This document shows positions 1-9,405 of a stretch of 49,304 bases of DNA, in pieces. Numbering within the stretch: the first letter of the stretch is position 1; every line of letters starts with the position of its first letter. The translations under genes and the position numbers were made by a program. The notes beneath the pieces were generated by a model. It did no database searches. It was given only the letters and a program-made list of their open reading frames with translations, and was not told the origin of the DNA. This DNA is from Burkholderiales bacterium (lineage in GTDB: Bacteria > Pseudomonadota > Gammaproteobacteria > Burkholderiales > Casimicrobiaceae): positions 1 to 49,304 of the forward strand of contig JAICKU010000023.1 in assembly GCA_025927765.1 (NCBI GenBank). Direction: 5' to 3'.

Positions 1-40
1 AACCCCCCTGGGGTAAGATCTGGTAACGGCCACGGAGGGT

Positions 41-118
41 CGGACTTCGGCGTACTGCGGGGTCAGAGCGGTAAGTTGTCGGCGAGCCCAATACTTACCG
101 CTCTGACCCCGAAGTCCG
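41..118. repeat. Long inverted repeat at the 3' end of the helicase gene
   Basis: An 18-bp perfect inverted repeat (59-76 with 93-110, 16-nt loop) is extended by an 8-bp outer arm (41-48 with 111-118) after a 10-nt bulge at 49-58. The right arm encodes the last residues and stop of the helicase gene. It could act as a transcription terminator or a REP-like element. There is no clear T-run. Family membership is not established here. Confidence 0.7.
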
Positions 119-2074
119 CTTGCCGAAGAAGGCGAGCACGTCGGACAGCTCGCGCGTGCGTTTCATCGGCGGCAGGCTGCGCCAGATGCGCCGCCCGTAC
201 GGCTTGTCGACCAGGCGCGGATCGCCAATCATCAGCACGCCGCGATCCGTTTCCGTGCGAATCAGCCGTCCGGCACCCTGCTTCAGGCTGATGGCCGCCT
301 GTGGCACCTGCCAGTCGAAGAACGCGTTGCCGCCGTCGGCGTTGAGCTTCGCAAGACGCGCCGCCAACAGCGGATCGTCGGGCGGCGCGAACGGCAGCTT
401 GTCGATCACGACCACCGACAACGCGTCGCCCGGCACGTCGACGCCTTCCCAGAAGCTGGCGCTGCCGAGCAGGACGGCATTGCCGAGCTCGCGAAAGCGC
501 AGCAGCAGTTCGCTCTTCGCGCCGTCGCCCTGCACGAGCAGCGGATAGCCGAGCTTCTCGCGCTCGAGCAACGCGGCCAGACGCTCGCGCGCGACGTTCA
601 GCGCACGCAACGAAGTGAAGAGCAGGAACGCGCGGCCTCCGCTCGCCTTCAGCACCGGCAGCGCCGCGTCGACGACTGCGTGCGTATGCTCGACGCTGTT
701 CGGCGCGGGCAACCCACGCGGCACGTACAAAAGCGCCTGCTCGTCGTAGTCGAACGGGCTATCCCAGCAGCCGGTCGGCGCGTCCACCAGTCCGAGCTGC
801 GACGTGTAATGCGAGAAGTCGCGACCGACCGCCAGCGTGGCCGACGTGAAGATCCACGCGCGGCCCGTATCCTCGACCTGCCGGCGAAAGACGTCGGCCA
901 CCGACAGCGGCGACGCCTGCAGCTGCCAGCCCTGCGCGCTCACGTCGACCCAGCGGATCCACGGCGCCGCATCGTCGTCCGCGTGCTCGAGCCCGCCCTT
1001 CCAGCGCGAGAGCACGTCCGACACGTCGGCGACGCGCCGCGCGATCGCCGCCACGTCTTCGCTGCGCACCGCGAAGCGCTCCATCTCGGCGGCGAGGCGA
1101 TCGACCCCGGCCGCGAGCGCGTCGAGCGCCTCGCGAAAGTCGGGCCGCCCGCCAATCTGCGCCTGCGCGAACTTGCCGGTGGCATCGCCGGCCGCGAGGC
1201 GCAGCTTGCGGATCAATGGCACAAGATCGGCGCCGGCCTCGGGCAGGTCGGGCACGTCGCGCAGTTCGGTGCGTGCGATCGCTTCGGCATCGCGCGCGAG
1301 CTCGGTCAATTGCCCCGCGGTCACCTGCTCGCCGTAGAACAGTGTCGCCGTGTCGGGCAATTGATGCGCTTCGTCGAGGATCACCGTGTTGCACGCGGGC
1401 AATAGCTCGGCGAGCCCTTCGTCGCGCAGCGTGACGTCGGCGAAGAACAGGTGATGATTGACGACGACGACGTCGGCGTCGAGTGCCTCCTTGCGCGCCT
1501 TCATCACGAAGCATTCGCGATGGAATGCGCAGTGGCTCCCGAGGCAGTTGTCGCGCGTCGACGTGACGAGCGGCCAGATCGTCGCGTGCTCGGGCACGTC
1601 GGCGAGTTCGCCCCGGTCGCCGCGTTCCGATACGCGCGCGAACGCGACGATCTTCTGCAGGTAACGCACGTCGTCGCGCGAATGCAGCCGGCCTTCACGC
1701 GATGTGCGCTCGAGGTGGTGGCGGCACACGTAGTTCGCGCGGCCCTTCAGCAGCGCGACGGTGACGGGTACGGCGAGCGCGTCGCGAACCAGCGGCAGGT
1801 CGCGCTCGAACAGCTGGTCCTGCAGCGTCTTCGTGCCGGTCGACACGATCACCTTGCCACCGTACAGCAGCGCCGGCACGAGGTACGCGAACGTCTTGCC
1901 CGTGCCCGTGCCGGCTTCCGCGACGAGGGGCTCGCGCGCGAGGATCGCGCGCGCCACCGCCTGCGCCATCGCCAGTTGCTGCGGGCGGAAGCGAAAGCCC
2001 GGAAGCGTACGCGCGAGCGTTCCATCCTCGCCGAGGATCGCGGCGAGCTCCTCGTCGCGTGCGTGGGTGGGCAC
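95..2074 (-). CDS. dinG: DinG/YoaA-family ATP-dependent DNA helicase (XPD-like, Fe-S)
   Basis: This is a 659-residue superfamily 2 helicase of the XPD/DinG group, which unwinds 5'-tailed or forked DNA during repair. Walker A (AGTGTGKT) is at residues 54-61. Four cysteines fit the Fe-S cluster domain: C117, C177, C182 and C188. The NHHLF segment lies near 206-210 and the DEAH box at 234-237. The C-terminal half carries helicase motifs such as GSASFWEGVD and QGAGRLIR. The start is GTG, about 20 bp after the stop of the exported-protein gene upstream, so the two are probably co-transcribed. The Shine-Dalgarno-like GGAAGG sits too close to this GTG, so the exact start is uncertain. The C-terminal codons lie in a large inverted repeat. 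It could be DinG or YoaA; the sequence alone does not separate them. Confidence 0.9.
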   Translation of the reverse strand: MPTHARDEELAAILGEDGTLARTLPGFRFRPQQLAMAQAVARAILAREPLVAEAGTGTGKTFAYLVPALLYGGKVIVSTGTKTLQDQLFERDLPLVRDALAVPVTVALLKGRANYVCRHHLERTSREGRLHSRDDVRYLQKIVAFARVSERGDRGELADVPEHATIWPLVTSTRDNCLGSHCAFHRECFVMKARKEALDADVVVVNHHLFFADVTLRDEGLAELLPACNTVILDEAHQLPDTATLFYGEQVTAGQLTELARDAEAIARTELRDVPDLPEAGADLVPLIRKLRLAAGDATGKFAQAQIGGRPDFREALDALAAGVDRLAAEMERFAVRSEDVAAIARRVADVSDVLSRWKGGLEHADDDAAPWIRWVDVSAQGWQLQASPLSVADVFRRQVEDTGRAWIFTSATLAVGRDFSHYTSQLGLVDAPTGCWDSPFDYDEQALLYVPRGLPAPNSVEHTHAVVDAALPVLKASGGRAFLLFTSLRALNVARERLAALLEREKLGYPLLVQGDGAKSELLLRFRELGNAVLLGSASFWEGVDVPGDALSVVVIDKLPFAPPDDPLLAARLAKLNADGGNAFFDWQVPQAAISLKQGAGRLIRTETDRGVLMIGDPRLVDKPYGRRIWRSLPPMKRTRELSDVLAFFGKRTSGSER

Positions 2075-2094
2075 GCCTTCCGGTAGCGGTGCGT

Positions 2095-2739
2095 TCAGTG
2101 CTTGCCTGCCTCGGACGTGGTGTCCGTCTTCGCGGCACGTTTCGACTTCGCAACGGAATGCGCCGTAGCCGCGGGCTTCGACTTCGGCTTTGGCTTCGGC
2201 TTCGCGGCGTGCACTGGCTTCTTCGCCGGCGCCTGCGCGGCCACGATGTCGCTGCGGATCGCGGCGATGCGCGTGTCGAACTCCCCGTACGGCTTAGCGA
2301 CGCGCGCCTTGTAATCGCTGTCGGATTCGCCCGCATGCCAGTTGAGGTCGCCGATCGCGGTAAGCCACGTCTGCTGGAGGTGGCGCAGCGCATCGACCGC
2401 GGGTTGCGACTTCGCCACTTCGCGCAGCGCCGCCCGATACGGCTTCTCGATGTTCTGCTTCTGCTTGTCGAGGCACGACTCGCTCTTCGCGCCGTTCGTG
2501 CCCTCGGTGGACTTCTCGTAGCCGAACTCGATGATCTCGATCGACTTCACGTTGACGCACATCCGGTACAGGTGCTGGACGGCGTCGAGGTAGCAATCGA
2601 GCGGCGTCTTGCCGTCGGCGTGCGGGCACACGTAGTTGTGCGCGGGACCGGGGTTGCCGCCGACCATGTCGGCGTGGACCGGCGCGGCCGTCGAGGCGGC
2701 GAAAACGGCGGCGAGAATGGGGACGAGGACGGGGCGCAT
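2095..2739 (-). CDS. Exported protein of unknown function with Lys/Pro/Ala-rich tail
   Basis: I do not recognise a family. The 214-residue product has an N-terminal signal peptide (MRPVL, a hydrophobic stretch, then VHA before residue 25), placing it in the periplasm or envelope. The middle part holds three or four cysteines (YVCPHADG, LDCYLD, MCVNV, ESCLDK) that could form disulfides, and a helical region follows. The last 50 or so residues are Lys/Pro/Ala-rich and basic (PKPKPKSKP). An in-frame TTG lies two codons upstream; the ATG at 2739 is preferred. It is immediately upstream of the helicase gene in the same direction, but nothing shows a functional link. Confidence 0.7.
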   Translation of the reverse strand: MRPVLVPILAAVFAASTAAPVHADMVGGNPGPAHNYVCPHADGKTPLDCYLDAVQHLYRMCVNVKSIEIIEFGYEKSTEGTNGAKSESCLDKQKQNIEKPYRAALREVAKSQPAVDALRHLQQTWLTAIGDLNWHAGESDSDYKARVAKPYGEFDTRIAAIRSDIVAAQAPAKKPVHAAKPKPKPKSKPAATAHSVAKSKRAAKTDTTSEAGKH

Positions 2740-2854
2740 CGGCAAAGGCGTGGATTGGCGATGGCGAATCCTACCTGTGCCGCAGAACGACCCGAAACAC
2801 CACCAATGGATTAGCCGTACAACACGCGGCCCAGCGGGGGCCGCGGCAGCGCCG

Positions 2855-3595
2855 TCAGATCGTGCAGCCGCCCGAGACTTCGATCACCGCGCCATTGATG
2901 TACGACGCTTCGTCGGATGCGAGCCACGCGTAGGTGTTGGCGATCTCCTCGGGCTTGCCGAGGCGCCCGAGCGGCACCTTGTCCTCCATCATCTTGATCA
3001 CCTTGTCGGGGATCGACGCGAGGATGGGCGTCTCGATGAAGCCCGGACAGATGGCGTTGGCGCGAATGCCCTTGCGGCCGAGTTCGCGCGCCCACGTCTT
3101 GACCATGCCGATCACGCCGAACTTGGTCGCGGCGTAATTCGTCTGCCCGAAATTGCCGTACAGGCCGACGATCGACGATGCGTTGAGGATCACGCCGGAG
3201 TTCTGCTCCAGCATGATGTCGACGACCGCCTTCGTGCAGTGATAGACGCCCTTCAGGTTGACGTCGATCACGCGCTCGAACTGCTCGTCGGTCATCTTCT
3301 TGAACTGCGCGTCCTGCACGATGCCGGCGTTGTTGACCAGCGTGTCGATGCGGCCCCATTTCGCCATGACGCCCGACACCATCCGCGCGATGCTTTCCTT
3401 TTCGGTGACGTCGACGTAGAAGCCTGCCGCTTCGCCGCCTTCGCGCCGGATCGCCTCGACCGTGTCGTCGACCGCCGCGGAGTTGATGTCGCACACCGCC
3501 ACTTTGGCGCCTTCCGCCGCGAATTTGAGCGCTGTCGCGCGGCCGATGCCCTGGCCTGCGCCCGTGATGATGGAAACTTTGTCGGTCAGGCGCAT
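2855..3595 (-). CDS. Short-chain dehydrogenase/reductase (FabG / acetoacetyl-CoA reductase-like)
   Basis: A 246-residue classical SDR using NAD(P)H. The Rossmann glycine motif TGAGQGIG is at 11-18, NNAG at 88-91, the catalytic serine around 140-141, and the YxxxK pair is Y154/K158. The C-terminus (GAVIEVSGG) is typical of the FabG group, whose members reduce 3-oxoacyl-ACP or 3-oxoacyl-CoA. The substrate cannot be fixed from sequence and no fatty-acid or PHB genes adjoin it. A GAAGGA ribosome-binding site lies 9 nt before the ATG. It stands alone, with about 115 bp to the gene downstream and 250 bp to recJ upstream, so it is probably monocistronic. Confidence 0.88.
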   Translation of the reverse strand: MRLTDKVSIITGAGQGIGRATALKFAAEGAKVAVCDINSAAVDDTVEAIRREGGEAAGFYVDVTEKESIARMVSGVMAKWGRIDTLVNNAGIVQDAQFKKMTDEQFERVIDVNLKGVYHCTKAVVDIMLEQNSGVILNASSIVGLYGNFGQTNYAATKFGVIGMVKTWARELGRKGIRANAICPGFIETPILASIPDKVIKMMEDKVPLGRLGKPEEIANTYAWLASDEASYINGAVIEVSGGCTI

Positions 3596-3849
3596 GGGTC
3601 GAAATCCTTCAAATCGTGCGAATGGTCAAACTTATCTAATCTAGCGGAACGTATTGCACCGCACAAGCCAAGGATCGGAATCTTTTACGCGTCGAGGCCC
3701 CACGCCGCGTTTTTGCAACGAGGCTCTACTTTCAAAGCAAAAGCAATGCCTTGCGGGAGGCGAGCGCCCACTTCGCTACCCGCGACGAGGACCCGCCGCG
3801 AGCACTGGAAGCTCCGGGCGCGGCGCGAAATGCCGCTTTGCGGAAGACG
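3596..3849. other. Intergenic region upstream of the SDR gene
   Basis: These 254 bp lie between the recJ stop and the SDR start, both on the minus strand. The part next to the SDR (about 3620-3700) is AT-rich against its surroundings and probably holds its promoter. I could not place -35 and -10 boxes convincingly. No open frame with coding character was seen. Confidence 0.5.
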
Positions 3850-5535
3850 CTACGCGGCCGTCCAGTAATCGACGACGAGCTCGAGCGAGGCGAGACCCTG
3901 GAAGCGGTGAATTTCCGGCCGGTATACGGCGCGGATGCGGGGCGGCAGCGTCGTCGGCGTGCGAAAGGCGATCGCGTCGAACGATTCGCGGGCCCGCGCG
4001 AGCCGCAGCTTCGCGTGACCGTCGCCGACCGTACGCTGCTCGGTCACGTCGAACTCGTCGTCGAATGCGGGAGCCGGAAAGCCCTGGCCCCACGCGCGCT
4101 CGGAGAGGGCGAGACCGAGGTCGAACGTGAGCTCGCCCGGCCGCAATTCGCCGTCGCTTTCGAAGCTGCGTCGCAGTGCAGACGCCGTCAGCGTTTCGCG
4201 GGCGACCTGCTCGAAGGCTGCGGTGAAGTCGGCAAGCGCATCGTGGCGGATCGTGAGTCCGGCCGCGTGCGCGTGGCCGCCGAAGCGGACGACGACGCCC
4301 GGCGCGCGCTTGGCGACGAGGTCGAGCGCATCGCGCAGGTGGAAGCCCGCGATCGAGCGTCCCGATCCCCGCAGCTCGGTCGGGTTGGCCTGCGCGAACA
4401 CGACGACCGGCCGGTGGAAGCGGTCCTTGAGGCGAGACGCGACGATGCCCACGACGCCGGTGTGCCAGTGCGGCCGGTACGCGCAGATCGTGTGCGCGTC
4501 CCGGTCCTCCTGCCATTGCGCCGCGTCCGTGAGCGCTTCGTCCTGCATCACGGCCTCGATGTCGCGCCGCTCGCGATTCAGCCGGTCGAGCTCGCGCGCG
4601 AGCGGCTCCCCCTCGAGGTCGCTTTCCGCCAGCAGGCAGCGAATGCCGAGCGACATGTCGGCGAGCCGCCCCGCCGCGTTGAGCCGCGGGCCGATCGCGA
4701 AGCCGAGATCGGCCGCCGACGCGCGCTCGACGTCGCGGCCGGCCACGCGAAAGAGCGCGGCCACACCGGGCTGTGCGCGTCCTGCGCGAATGCGCGCAAG
4801 TCCCTGCTCGACGAAAATGCGGTTGACGTGATCGAGCCGCACGACGTCCGCGACGGTGCCGAGCGCGACGAGGTCGAGCAATCCGGCAAGGTTGGGCGCG
4901 CCGCGCGAAGCGAACGCTCCCGCATCGCGCAGACGCGCCCGCAATGCGCAGAGCACGTAGAACATCACGCCCACGCCCGCGACATGCTTCGATGGGAACG
5001 CGCACCCCGACTGGTTGGGGTTGACGATGATCGCGGGCTGCGGCAGCACGCGGCCGGGCAGGTGGTGGTCGGTGACGAGCACATCGCAGCCGGCCGCCGC
5101 CGCGGCGCGCACGCCGTCGACGCTCGCGATGCCGTTGTCGACGGTGACGAGAAGGTCGGGCTTGCGCGAAAGCGCGACGGCGACGATTTCCGGCGTGAGG
5201 CCGTAGCCGTATTCGAAGCGGTTCGGCACGAGGAAGTCGACGCGCGCGCCCAGGGCGCGAAGACCGCGGACGGCCACGGCGCAGGCGGTGGCACCGTCGG
5301 CGTCGTAGTCGGCGACGACGAGGATACGTTCGTCGCGCGCGATCGCCCGCGCGAGGCGCTCGGCCGCCGCGTCCGCGTTCGCGAGTTGCCGGAAGTCGGG
5401 GAGGGCCGTGAGCGAATGGTCGAGCTCGGCACCACTGTGTACTCCGCGCGCGGCATACACGCGCGCGAGCACCGGCGGCACGCCGAGCGCTGCGAGCGCG
5501 CGATGCGTATCGGGAATCTCGCGGCGGACGATCAT
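3850..5535 (-). CDS. recJ: Single-stranded-DNA-specific exonuclease RecJ
   Basis: RecJ degrades single-stranded DNA 5' to 3' in recombination and mismatch repair. The 561-residue protein has the DHH phosphoesterase motifs in order: DYDADG at 76-81, TVDNG at 131-135, DHH at 156-158 and LGTVAD around 225-230. GPRLNAAGR at 282-290 and the DHHA1 motif RFGGHAHAAG follow, then an OB-fold C-terminal part. The length is typical. The open frame extends further upstream, but that part is antisense or out-of-frame to the preceding gene. The ATG at 5535, 4 bp after that gene's stop, gives the normal N-terminus, so the two genes are translationally close and co-transcribed. Confidence 0.95.
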   Translation of the reverse strand: MIVRREIPDTHRALAALGVPPVLARVYAARGVHSGAELDHSLTALPDFRQLANADAAAERLARAIARDERILVVADYDADGATACAVAVRGLRALGARVDFLVPNRFEYGYGLTPEIVAVALSRKPDLLVTVDNGIASVDGVRAAAAAGCDVLVTDHHLPGRVLPQPAIIVNPNQSGCAFPSKHVAGVGVMFYVLCALRARLRDAGAFASRGAPNLAGLLDLVALGTVADVVRLDHVNRIFVEQGLARIRAGRAQPGVAALFRVAGRDVERASAADLGFAIGPRLNAAGRLADMSLGIRCLLAESDLEGEPLARELDRLNRERRDIEAVMQDEALTDAAQWQEDRDAHTICAYRPHWHTGVVGIVASRLKDRFHRPVVVFAQANPTELRGSGRSIAGFHLRDALDLVAKRAPGVVVRFGGHAHAAGLTIRHDALADFTAAFEQVARETLTASALRRSFESDGELRPGELTFDLGLALSERAWGQGFPAPAFDDEFDVTEQRTVGDGHAKLRLARARESFDAIAFRTPTTLPPRIRAVYRPEIHRFQGLASLELVVDYWTAA

Positions 5536-5539
5536 CGTG

Positions 5540-6493
5540 TCAGACGGGTCCGGCGTGCGGCGGTAACGCGAGCCTGTGCGGTGTCGCGCGCGCCACGATC
5601 CGCCGCCACAAGCCGGGCGCCGACGCCGTCCACGCAAGCGCGCCCGATCGCCCTGCGGCGACGAGATGCACCACCGCGACGTTGTTGCGTTCGAGACGCG
5701 CGAGCGCATCGTCGAGTGCTCGCGTCTCGTCGCCTTCCCCGGCGATCGCCACGGTGAACGTCGAACTCGCCGCCGCGGAATCGCCGACACGTACCAGCCC
5801 CTGCGCGAGGTCGCCGAGATACGTGGAAGCCGGTGTCGATGTCGCGAGCGACAGCGGCGGCGCACCGCGCACGTTCCGCAACCTGCCGCCGCCGAACAGC
5901 CACACTGCGTTCACGAGCGCCTTGCCGGAGGCCTCGCGCGCCTGATTGACGGGGTGGTCGTGAAGGAGCATGCCGATTTCGTCCTGCCAGCGCTTCCACT
6001 GCGCGGCGTCCGCGCCTTGCGCGACGCTCTGTGCGAGCGGCCGCCCGCGCGCGGCATCGGGGGAAGTCATCGTCACGTCGCTTTCGCGGGATCGTCGCGC
6101 GAACCATTCACCGGCGCGCACCGCGTCGAAGCGTAGATCGTCGCCCGCAAAATGGCGATCGAGCATTTGGATGAGGATATCGATCTCCGCCGGCGCGAGG
6201 TCGGACACCGTCTCGATGTCGAGCGCGTGACCGGGCCCGGCTTCGAGATGTGCGGGTTGGGCGCAAAGCACGAAGTCGTCGGCGGGATCGCCGCCGCTGC
6301 CGAGCAGCGCGAGCGGCGCGATCGGCGTGTCCTGCGGCAGGCCGAGGGTGGCGAAGAGCGCGGCGTAGACGTCGCGGAACGTGCTGACGCCGCGGGCGTA
6401 GCGCGCGAGCGAGGCGAGCGGACGGCACGCGGCAAGCGCCTCGTCGGACTGCGCGAGCAACCGCGGGGCGAGCACGACGAGTTCCAAGCGCAT
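5540..6493 (-). CDS. Phosphoglycerate-mutase-like conserved protein upstream of recJ
   Basis: A 317-residue soluble protein that resembles proteins annotated as phosphoglycerate mutases or their regulators and commonly found next to recJ. Recognisable parts are MRLELVVLAP at the N-terminus, a WQDEIGMLLHDHPVN segment and the VNAVWLFGGG stretch in the middle. I see no complete metal-binding set of a true alkaline-phosphatase-fold phosphoglycerate mutase, so enzymatic function is doubtful. An in-frame start exists at 6586, but it would leave 3 bp to the divergent lolC. The ATG at 6493 leaves a 96-bp divergent promoter region. The recJ start is 4 bp downstream. Confidence 0.75.
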   Translation of the reverse strand: MRLELVVLAPRLLAQSDEALAACRPLASLARYARGVSTFRDVYAALFATLGLPQDTPIAPLALLGSGGDPADDFVLCAQPAHLEAGPGHALDIETVSDLAPAEIDILIQMLDRHFAGDDLRFDAVRAGEWFARRSRESDVTMTSPDAARGRPLAQSVAQGADAAQWKRWQDEIGMLLHDHPVNQAREASGKALVNAVWLFGGGRLRNVRGAPPLSLATSTPASTYLGDLAQGLVRVGDSAAASSTFTVAIAGEGDETRALDDALARLERNNVAVVHLVAAGRSGALAWTASAPGLWRRIVARATPHRLALPPHAGPV

Positions 6494-6589
6494 GCGATAA
6501 TCGACCGTTTCCTGCCTGTCCGGCGAGCGTAACGCATTGCGCCCGCGCCTGGCGTCGCAAGTCTTCGCACGCCGCTCCAAATCCACATC

Positions 6590-7837
6590 TTGTCGCCCTA
6601 CGAACTCGCCGTCGGCTTGCGCTACACCCGCGCCCGCAAGGGCTCGGGGCGCAACTCGTTCATCTCGTTCATCGCGCTGATCTCGATGGCCGGCATCGCG
6701 CTCGGCGTCGCGGCGCTGATCGTCGTGCTGTCGGTGATGAACGGCTTCCAGGAGGAACTGCGCAACCGCATCCTCTCGGTGGCTTCACACATCGAGATCC
6801 GCGGCTACCCCGATCTGCAAAAGCCCGACGCGATCGCGGCGACCGCCAAGAAAAATCCGCACGTCGTCGCCACGGCGCCGTACGTGAACGGGCAGGCGAT
6901 GCTGTCCTCGGGCGACGTCAATCGCGGTGCGCTCTTGCGCGGCATCGTACCGGCCGACGAAGCGAACGTGGCCGACATCGGCAATCACATGGTGCGCGGA
7001 CGCCTCGACTCGCTCACGCCCGGCTCGTTCAACATCGTGCTCGGCGCCGAGCTGGCGCGCGCGCTCGGCGTGCGCGTCGGCGACAGCGTCGTGGTGATCA
7101 CGCCGCAGGGCACGATCACGCCGGCGGGCGCGTTGCCGCGCCTCAAGAGCTTCACCGTGAGCGGCGTGTTCGAGGTGGGCATGTACGAGTTCGACAGCGG
7201 CCTGGCGCTCGTCGATCTCGACGACGCCGAAAAGCTCTATCGCCTGAACGATCCGACGGGCGTGCGGCTCAAGCTCGACGACATGTTCCTCGCGCCCTCC
7301 GTCGCGGCGGATCTCGCGCGCGCGCTGCCCGACGACGTCGAGGTGCGCGACTGGACGCGCAACCACGCGAACTTCTTTCGCGCGGTGGCGATCGAGAAGC
7401 GCGTGATGTTCATCATCCTGACGCTGATCGTCGCGGTGGCGGCGTTCAACATCGTGTCGGCGCAGGTGATGGCGGTGACCGACAAGCGCGCCGACATCGC
7501 GATCCTGCGCACGCTCGGCGCGGCGCCGTCGTCGATCATGTCCATTTTCATCATTCAGGGCGCGCTGATCGGCATCATCGGCACGCTGATCGGCGTGGTG
7601 GGCGGCGTGCTGCTCGCGCTCAACGTCGAGACGGTGGTGCCCTTCATCGAGCACACGTTCCACATCCAGTTCCTCGACAAGAGCGTCTACTACATCAGCG
7701 ACCTGCCCTCGCAGCTGGAGATCCCCGACGTCGTCACGATCGCGGTGATCGCGCTCGTGCTGGCGCTCGTTGCGACGCTGTACCCGAGCTTCCGCGCGGC
7801 GCGCGTCAATCCGGCGGAGGCGCTGCGGTATGAATGA
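6590..7837 (+). CDS. lolC: Lipoprotein-releasing ABC transporter permease LolC/LolE family
   Basis: This inner-membrane permease extracts mature lipoproteins and passes them to LolA. The 415-residue protein has a first membrane segment around 22-45 (after the conserved YELAVGLRY), a long MacB-type periplasmic domain to about residue 265, and three C-terminal FtsX segments ending in [18 protein letters not shown], the family signature. Translation starts at a TTG that gives the family N-terminus [18 protein letters not shown]. Its end overlaps the lolD start by 8 nt. Only one permease gene is present, so the complex may use one protein in both positions (LolF-like) or have lolE elsewhere. Confidence 0.93.
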   Translation: MSPYELAVGLRYTRARKGSGRNSFISFIALISMAGIALGVAALIVVLSVMNGFQEELRNRILSVASHIEIRGYPDLQKPDAIAATAKKNPHVVATAPYVNGQAMLSSGDVNRGALLRGIVPADEANVADIGNHMVRGRLDSLTPGSFNIVLGAELARALGVRVGDSVVVITPQGTITPAGALPRLKSFTVSGVFEVGMYEFDSGLALVDLDDAEKLYRLNDPTGVRLKLDDMFLAPSVAADLARALPDDVEVRDWTRNHANFFRAVAIEKRVMFIILTLIVAVAAFNIVSAQVMAVTDKRADIAILRTLGAAPSSIMSIFIIQGALIGIIGTLIGVVGGVLLALNVETVVPFIEHTFHIQFLDKSVYYISDLPSQLEIPDVVTIAVIALVLALVATLYPSFRAARVNPAEALRYE

Positions 7838-8552
7838 CACGGCCGGATCGATCGCGAAGCCGGCCGCCGCAGCAGCATCGTCGACGTCGGTGGTCGCGTG
7901 CCGGAATCTGCGCAAGACGTATCGCACCGGTCCGCTCGATGTCGCGGTGCTGCTCGGCATCGACCTCGCCGTCGCTGTGGGCGAGCGCGTCGCGATCGTC
8001 GGCGCGTCGGGCTCGGGCAAGAGCACGCTGCTGCATTTGCTGGGCGGCCTCGACAAGCCCACGAGCGGCGACGTGCACATCGAGGGCATCGCGCTCGCGT
8101 CGCTGTCCGAGGCCGCGCGCGGCACGCTGCGCAATCGCGCGCTCGGATTCATCTACCAGTTTCACCACCTGCTGCCCGAATTCACGGCGCTCGAAAACGT
8201 CGCGATGCCGCTGCGCATCCGTCGCCTCGACGAGCGCAGCGCGCGCGAGCAGGCGGGCACAATGCTCGAGCGCGTCGGTCTCGCGCACCGTGTGCGACAT
8301 CGGCCGGGCGAGCTTTCCGGCGGTGAGCGCCAGCGCGTTGCGCTCGCGCGTGCGCTCGTGACGAAGCCGCACTGCGTGCTCGCCGACGAGCCGACCGGCA
8401 ATCTCGACCGGCGCAATGCCGAAGCCGTGTTCGACCTGATGCTCGAGCTCAACCAGGTCATCGGCACGGCGCTGATCATCGTCACGCACGACGCCGAGCT
8501 CGCGGCGAAGACCGATCGCACGCTGCATCTCGTCGACGGCGTGCTGCGGTAG
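7830..8552 (+). CDS. lolD: Lipoprotein-releasing system ATP-binding protein LolD
   Basis: The ATPase of the Lol extraction complex, 240 residues. Walker A (GASGSGKST) is at 58-66, the Q-loop at Q110 ([12 protein letters not shown], a typical LolD stretch), the signature LSGGERQ at 162-168, Walker [11 protein letters not shown] around 184-193 and the H-loop at H220. The ATG at 7830 overlaps the lolC stop; a longer in-frame start at 7770 would lie inside lolC. An Ala-rich segment of about 20 residues precedes the ABC fold. The gene is followed by a hairpin and a convergent gene. Confidence 0.95.
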   Translation: MNDTAGSIAKPAAAAASSTSVVACRNLRKTYRTGPLDVAVLLGIDLAVAVGERVAIVGASGSGKSTLLHLLGGLDKPTSGDVHIEGIALASLSEAARGTLRNRALGFIYQFHHLLPEFTALENVAMPLRIRRLDERSAREQAGTMLERVGLAHRVRHRPGELSGGERQRVALARALVTKPHCVLADEPTGNLDRRNAEAVFDLMLELNQVIGTALIIVTHDAELAAKTDRTLHLVDGVLR

Positions 8553-8578
8553 ACGCGGCTCGAGGTCTGCTGCGCGAA

Positions 8579-8599
8579 CCGTACAGTCGAAATGTACGG
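8579..8599. terminator. Hairpin between lolD and the convergent glycosylase gene
   Basis: A 7-bp perfect stem (CCGTACA with TGTACGG) and 7-nt loop lie 27 bp after the lolD stop and 59 bp from the end of the facing gene. No T-run follows on either strand. It could help terminate both transcripts, but this is only structural evidence. Confidence 0.4.
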
Positions 8600-8657
8600 A
8601 TCGACGCGATCAAGGAGGACGGCGACCTGCCGATCGCATCATCGTCGCCACCGCGCG

Positions 8658-9296
8658 TCAATACTCCACGGGAATCGGATCGAGCGAGCGCCACAGATAC
8701 CACGTCGCGACACTGCGATACGGCCGCCACTGCTCGCCGAACGCGCGCAATTGCGCGAGCGTCGGCCGCTCGCCGTCGAAATAGTGCATTGCTACCGCGC
8801 GCTGCAATCCGAGGTCGTCGACGGGCAGCACGTCGGCGCGCATCTCGTGGAACATCAGGAACATCTCCGCGGTCCAGCGGCCGATGCCCTTGACGTCGAC
8901 CAGCGCCTCGATCAGCGCCTCGTCCTCGAGCGACGGCCACGTGCTCGGATCGAGCCGTGCCGACATGAAATGCTTCGCGAGATCGCGGATGTACTCGGCC
9001 TTGCGCTCGGAGAGCCCGAGGCCACGCAGCGTCGCGATGCGCTTGCGCATCACCCGCGCCGGGTCGAGGATGGGCGGCGCGCCGGCGTTGCCGCAGGCAT
9101 TGACGATCCGGTCCCAGATCGACTGCGCGGCCTTGACCGAGATCTGCTGGCCGACGATCGCACGGGCCAGCGTGGTGAACGGGTCGCCGCGACGGCTGAG
9201 GTGAATGCCCGGGAACGTGGCGATCAGCTTCGCGAGCACGGGGTCGCGTTCGGCTAGCAGACGGGTCGCGTCGTCCCAATAATGCGGCTTGGTCAT
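8658..9296 (-). CDS. alkA: DNA-3-methyladenine glycosylase II (AlkA-like, HhH-GPD)
   Basis: A 212-residue base-excision repair glycosylase that removes alkylated purines. The helix-hairpin-helix VKGIGRWTAEM is at about 135-145. The catalytic aspartate is most likely D161, in LPVDDLGLQ. The ARAIVGQQIS stretch at about 44-53 is also typical. The frame stays open far upstream, but that sequence is Arg/Pro-rich and overlaps the divergent promoter region, so the ATG at 9296 (MTKPHYWDD) is chosen and gives the normal length. There is no N-terminal AdaA/methyltransferase fusion. The gene is divergent from the peptide transporter operon. Confidence 0.88.
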   Translation of the reverse strand: MTKPHYWDDATRLLAERDPVLAKLIATFPGIHLSRRGDPFTTLARAIVGQQISVKAAQSIWDRIVNACGNAGAPPILDPARVMRKRIATLRGLGLSERKAEYIRDLAKHFMSARLDPSTWPSLEDEALIEALVDVKGIGRWTAEMFLMFHEMRADVLPVDDLGLQRAVAMHYFDGERPTLAQLRAFGEQWRPYRSVATWYLWRSLDPIPVEY

Positions 9297-9405
9297 GGCG
9301 GAAATGGCCGTTCTCGGCGCGGCAGCCCGGCGGCGAACGTCGGCGGCCGCGGTAACGTATGCAGGAACGCGATGTCGGCCGCACCCTGTCGACCGGCCGC
9401 TCGAC

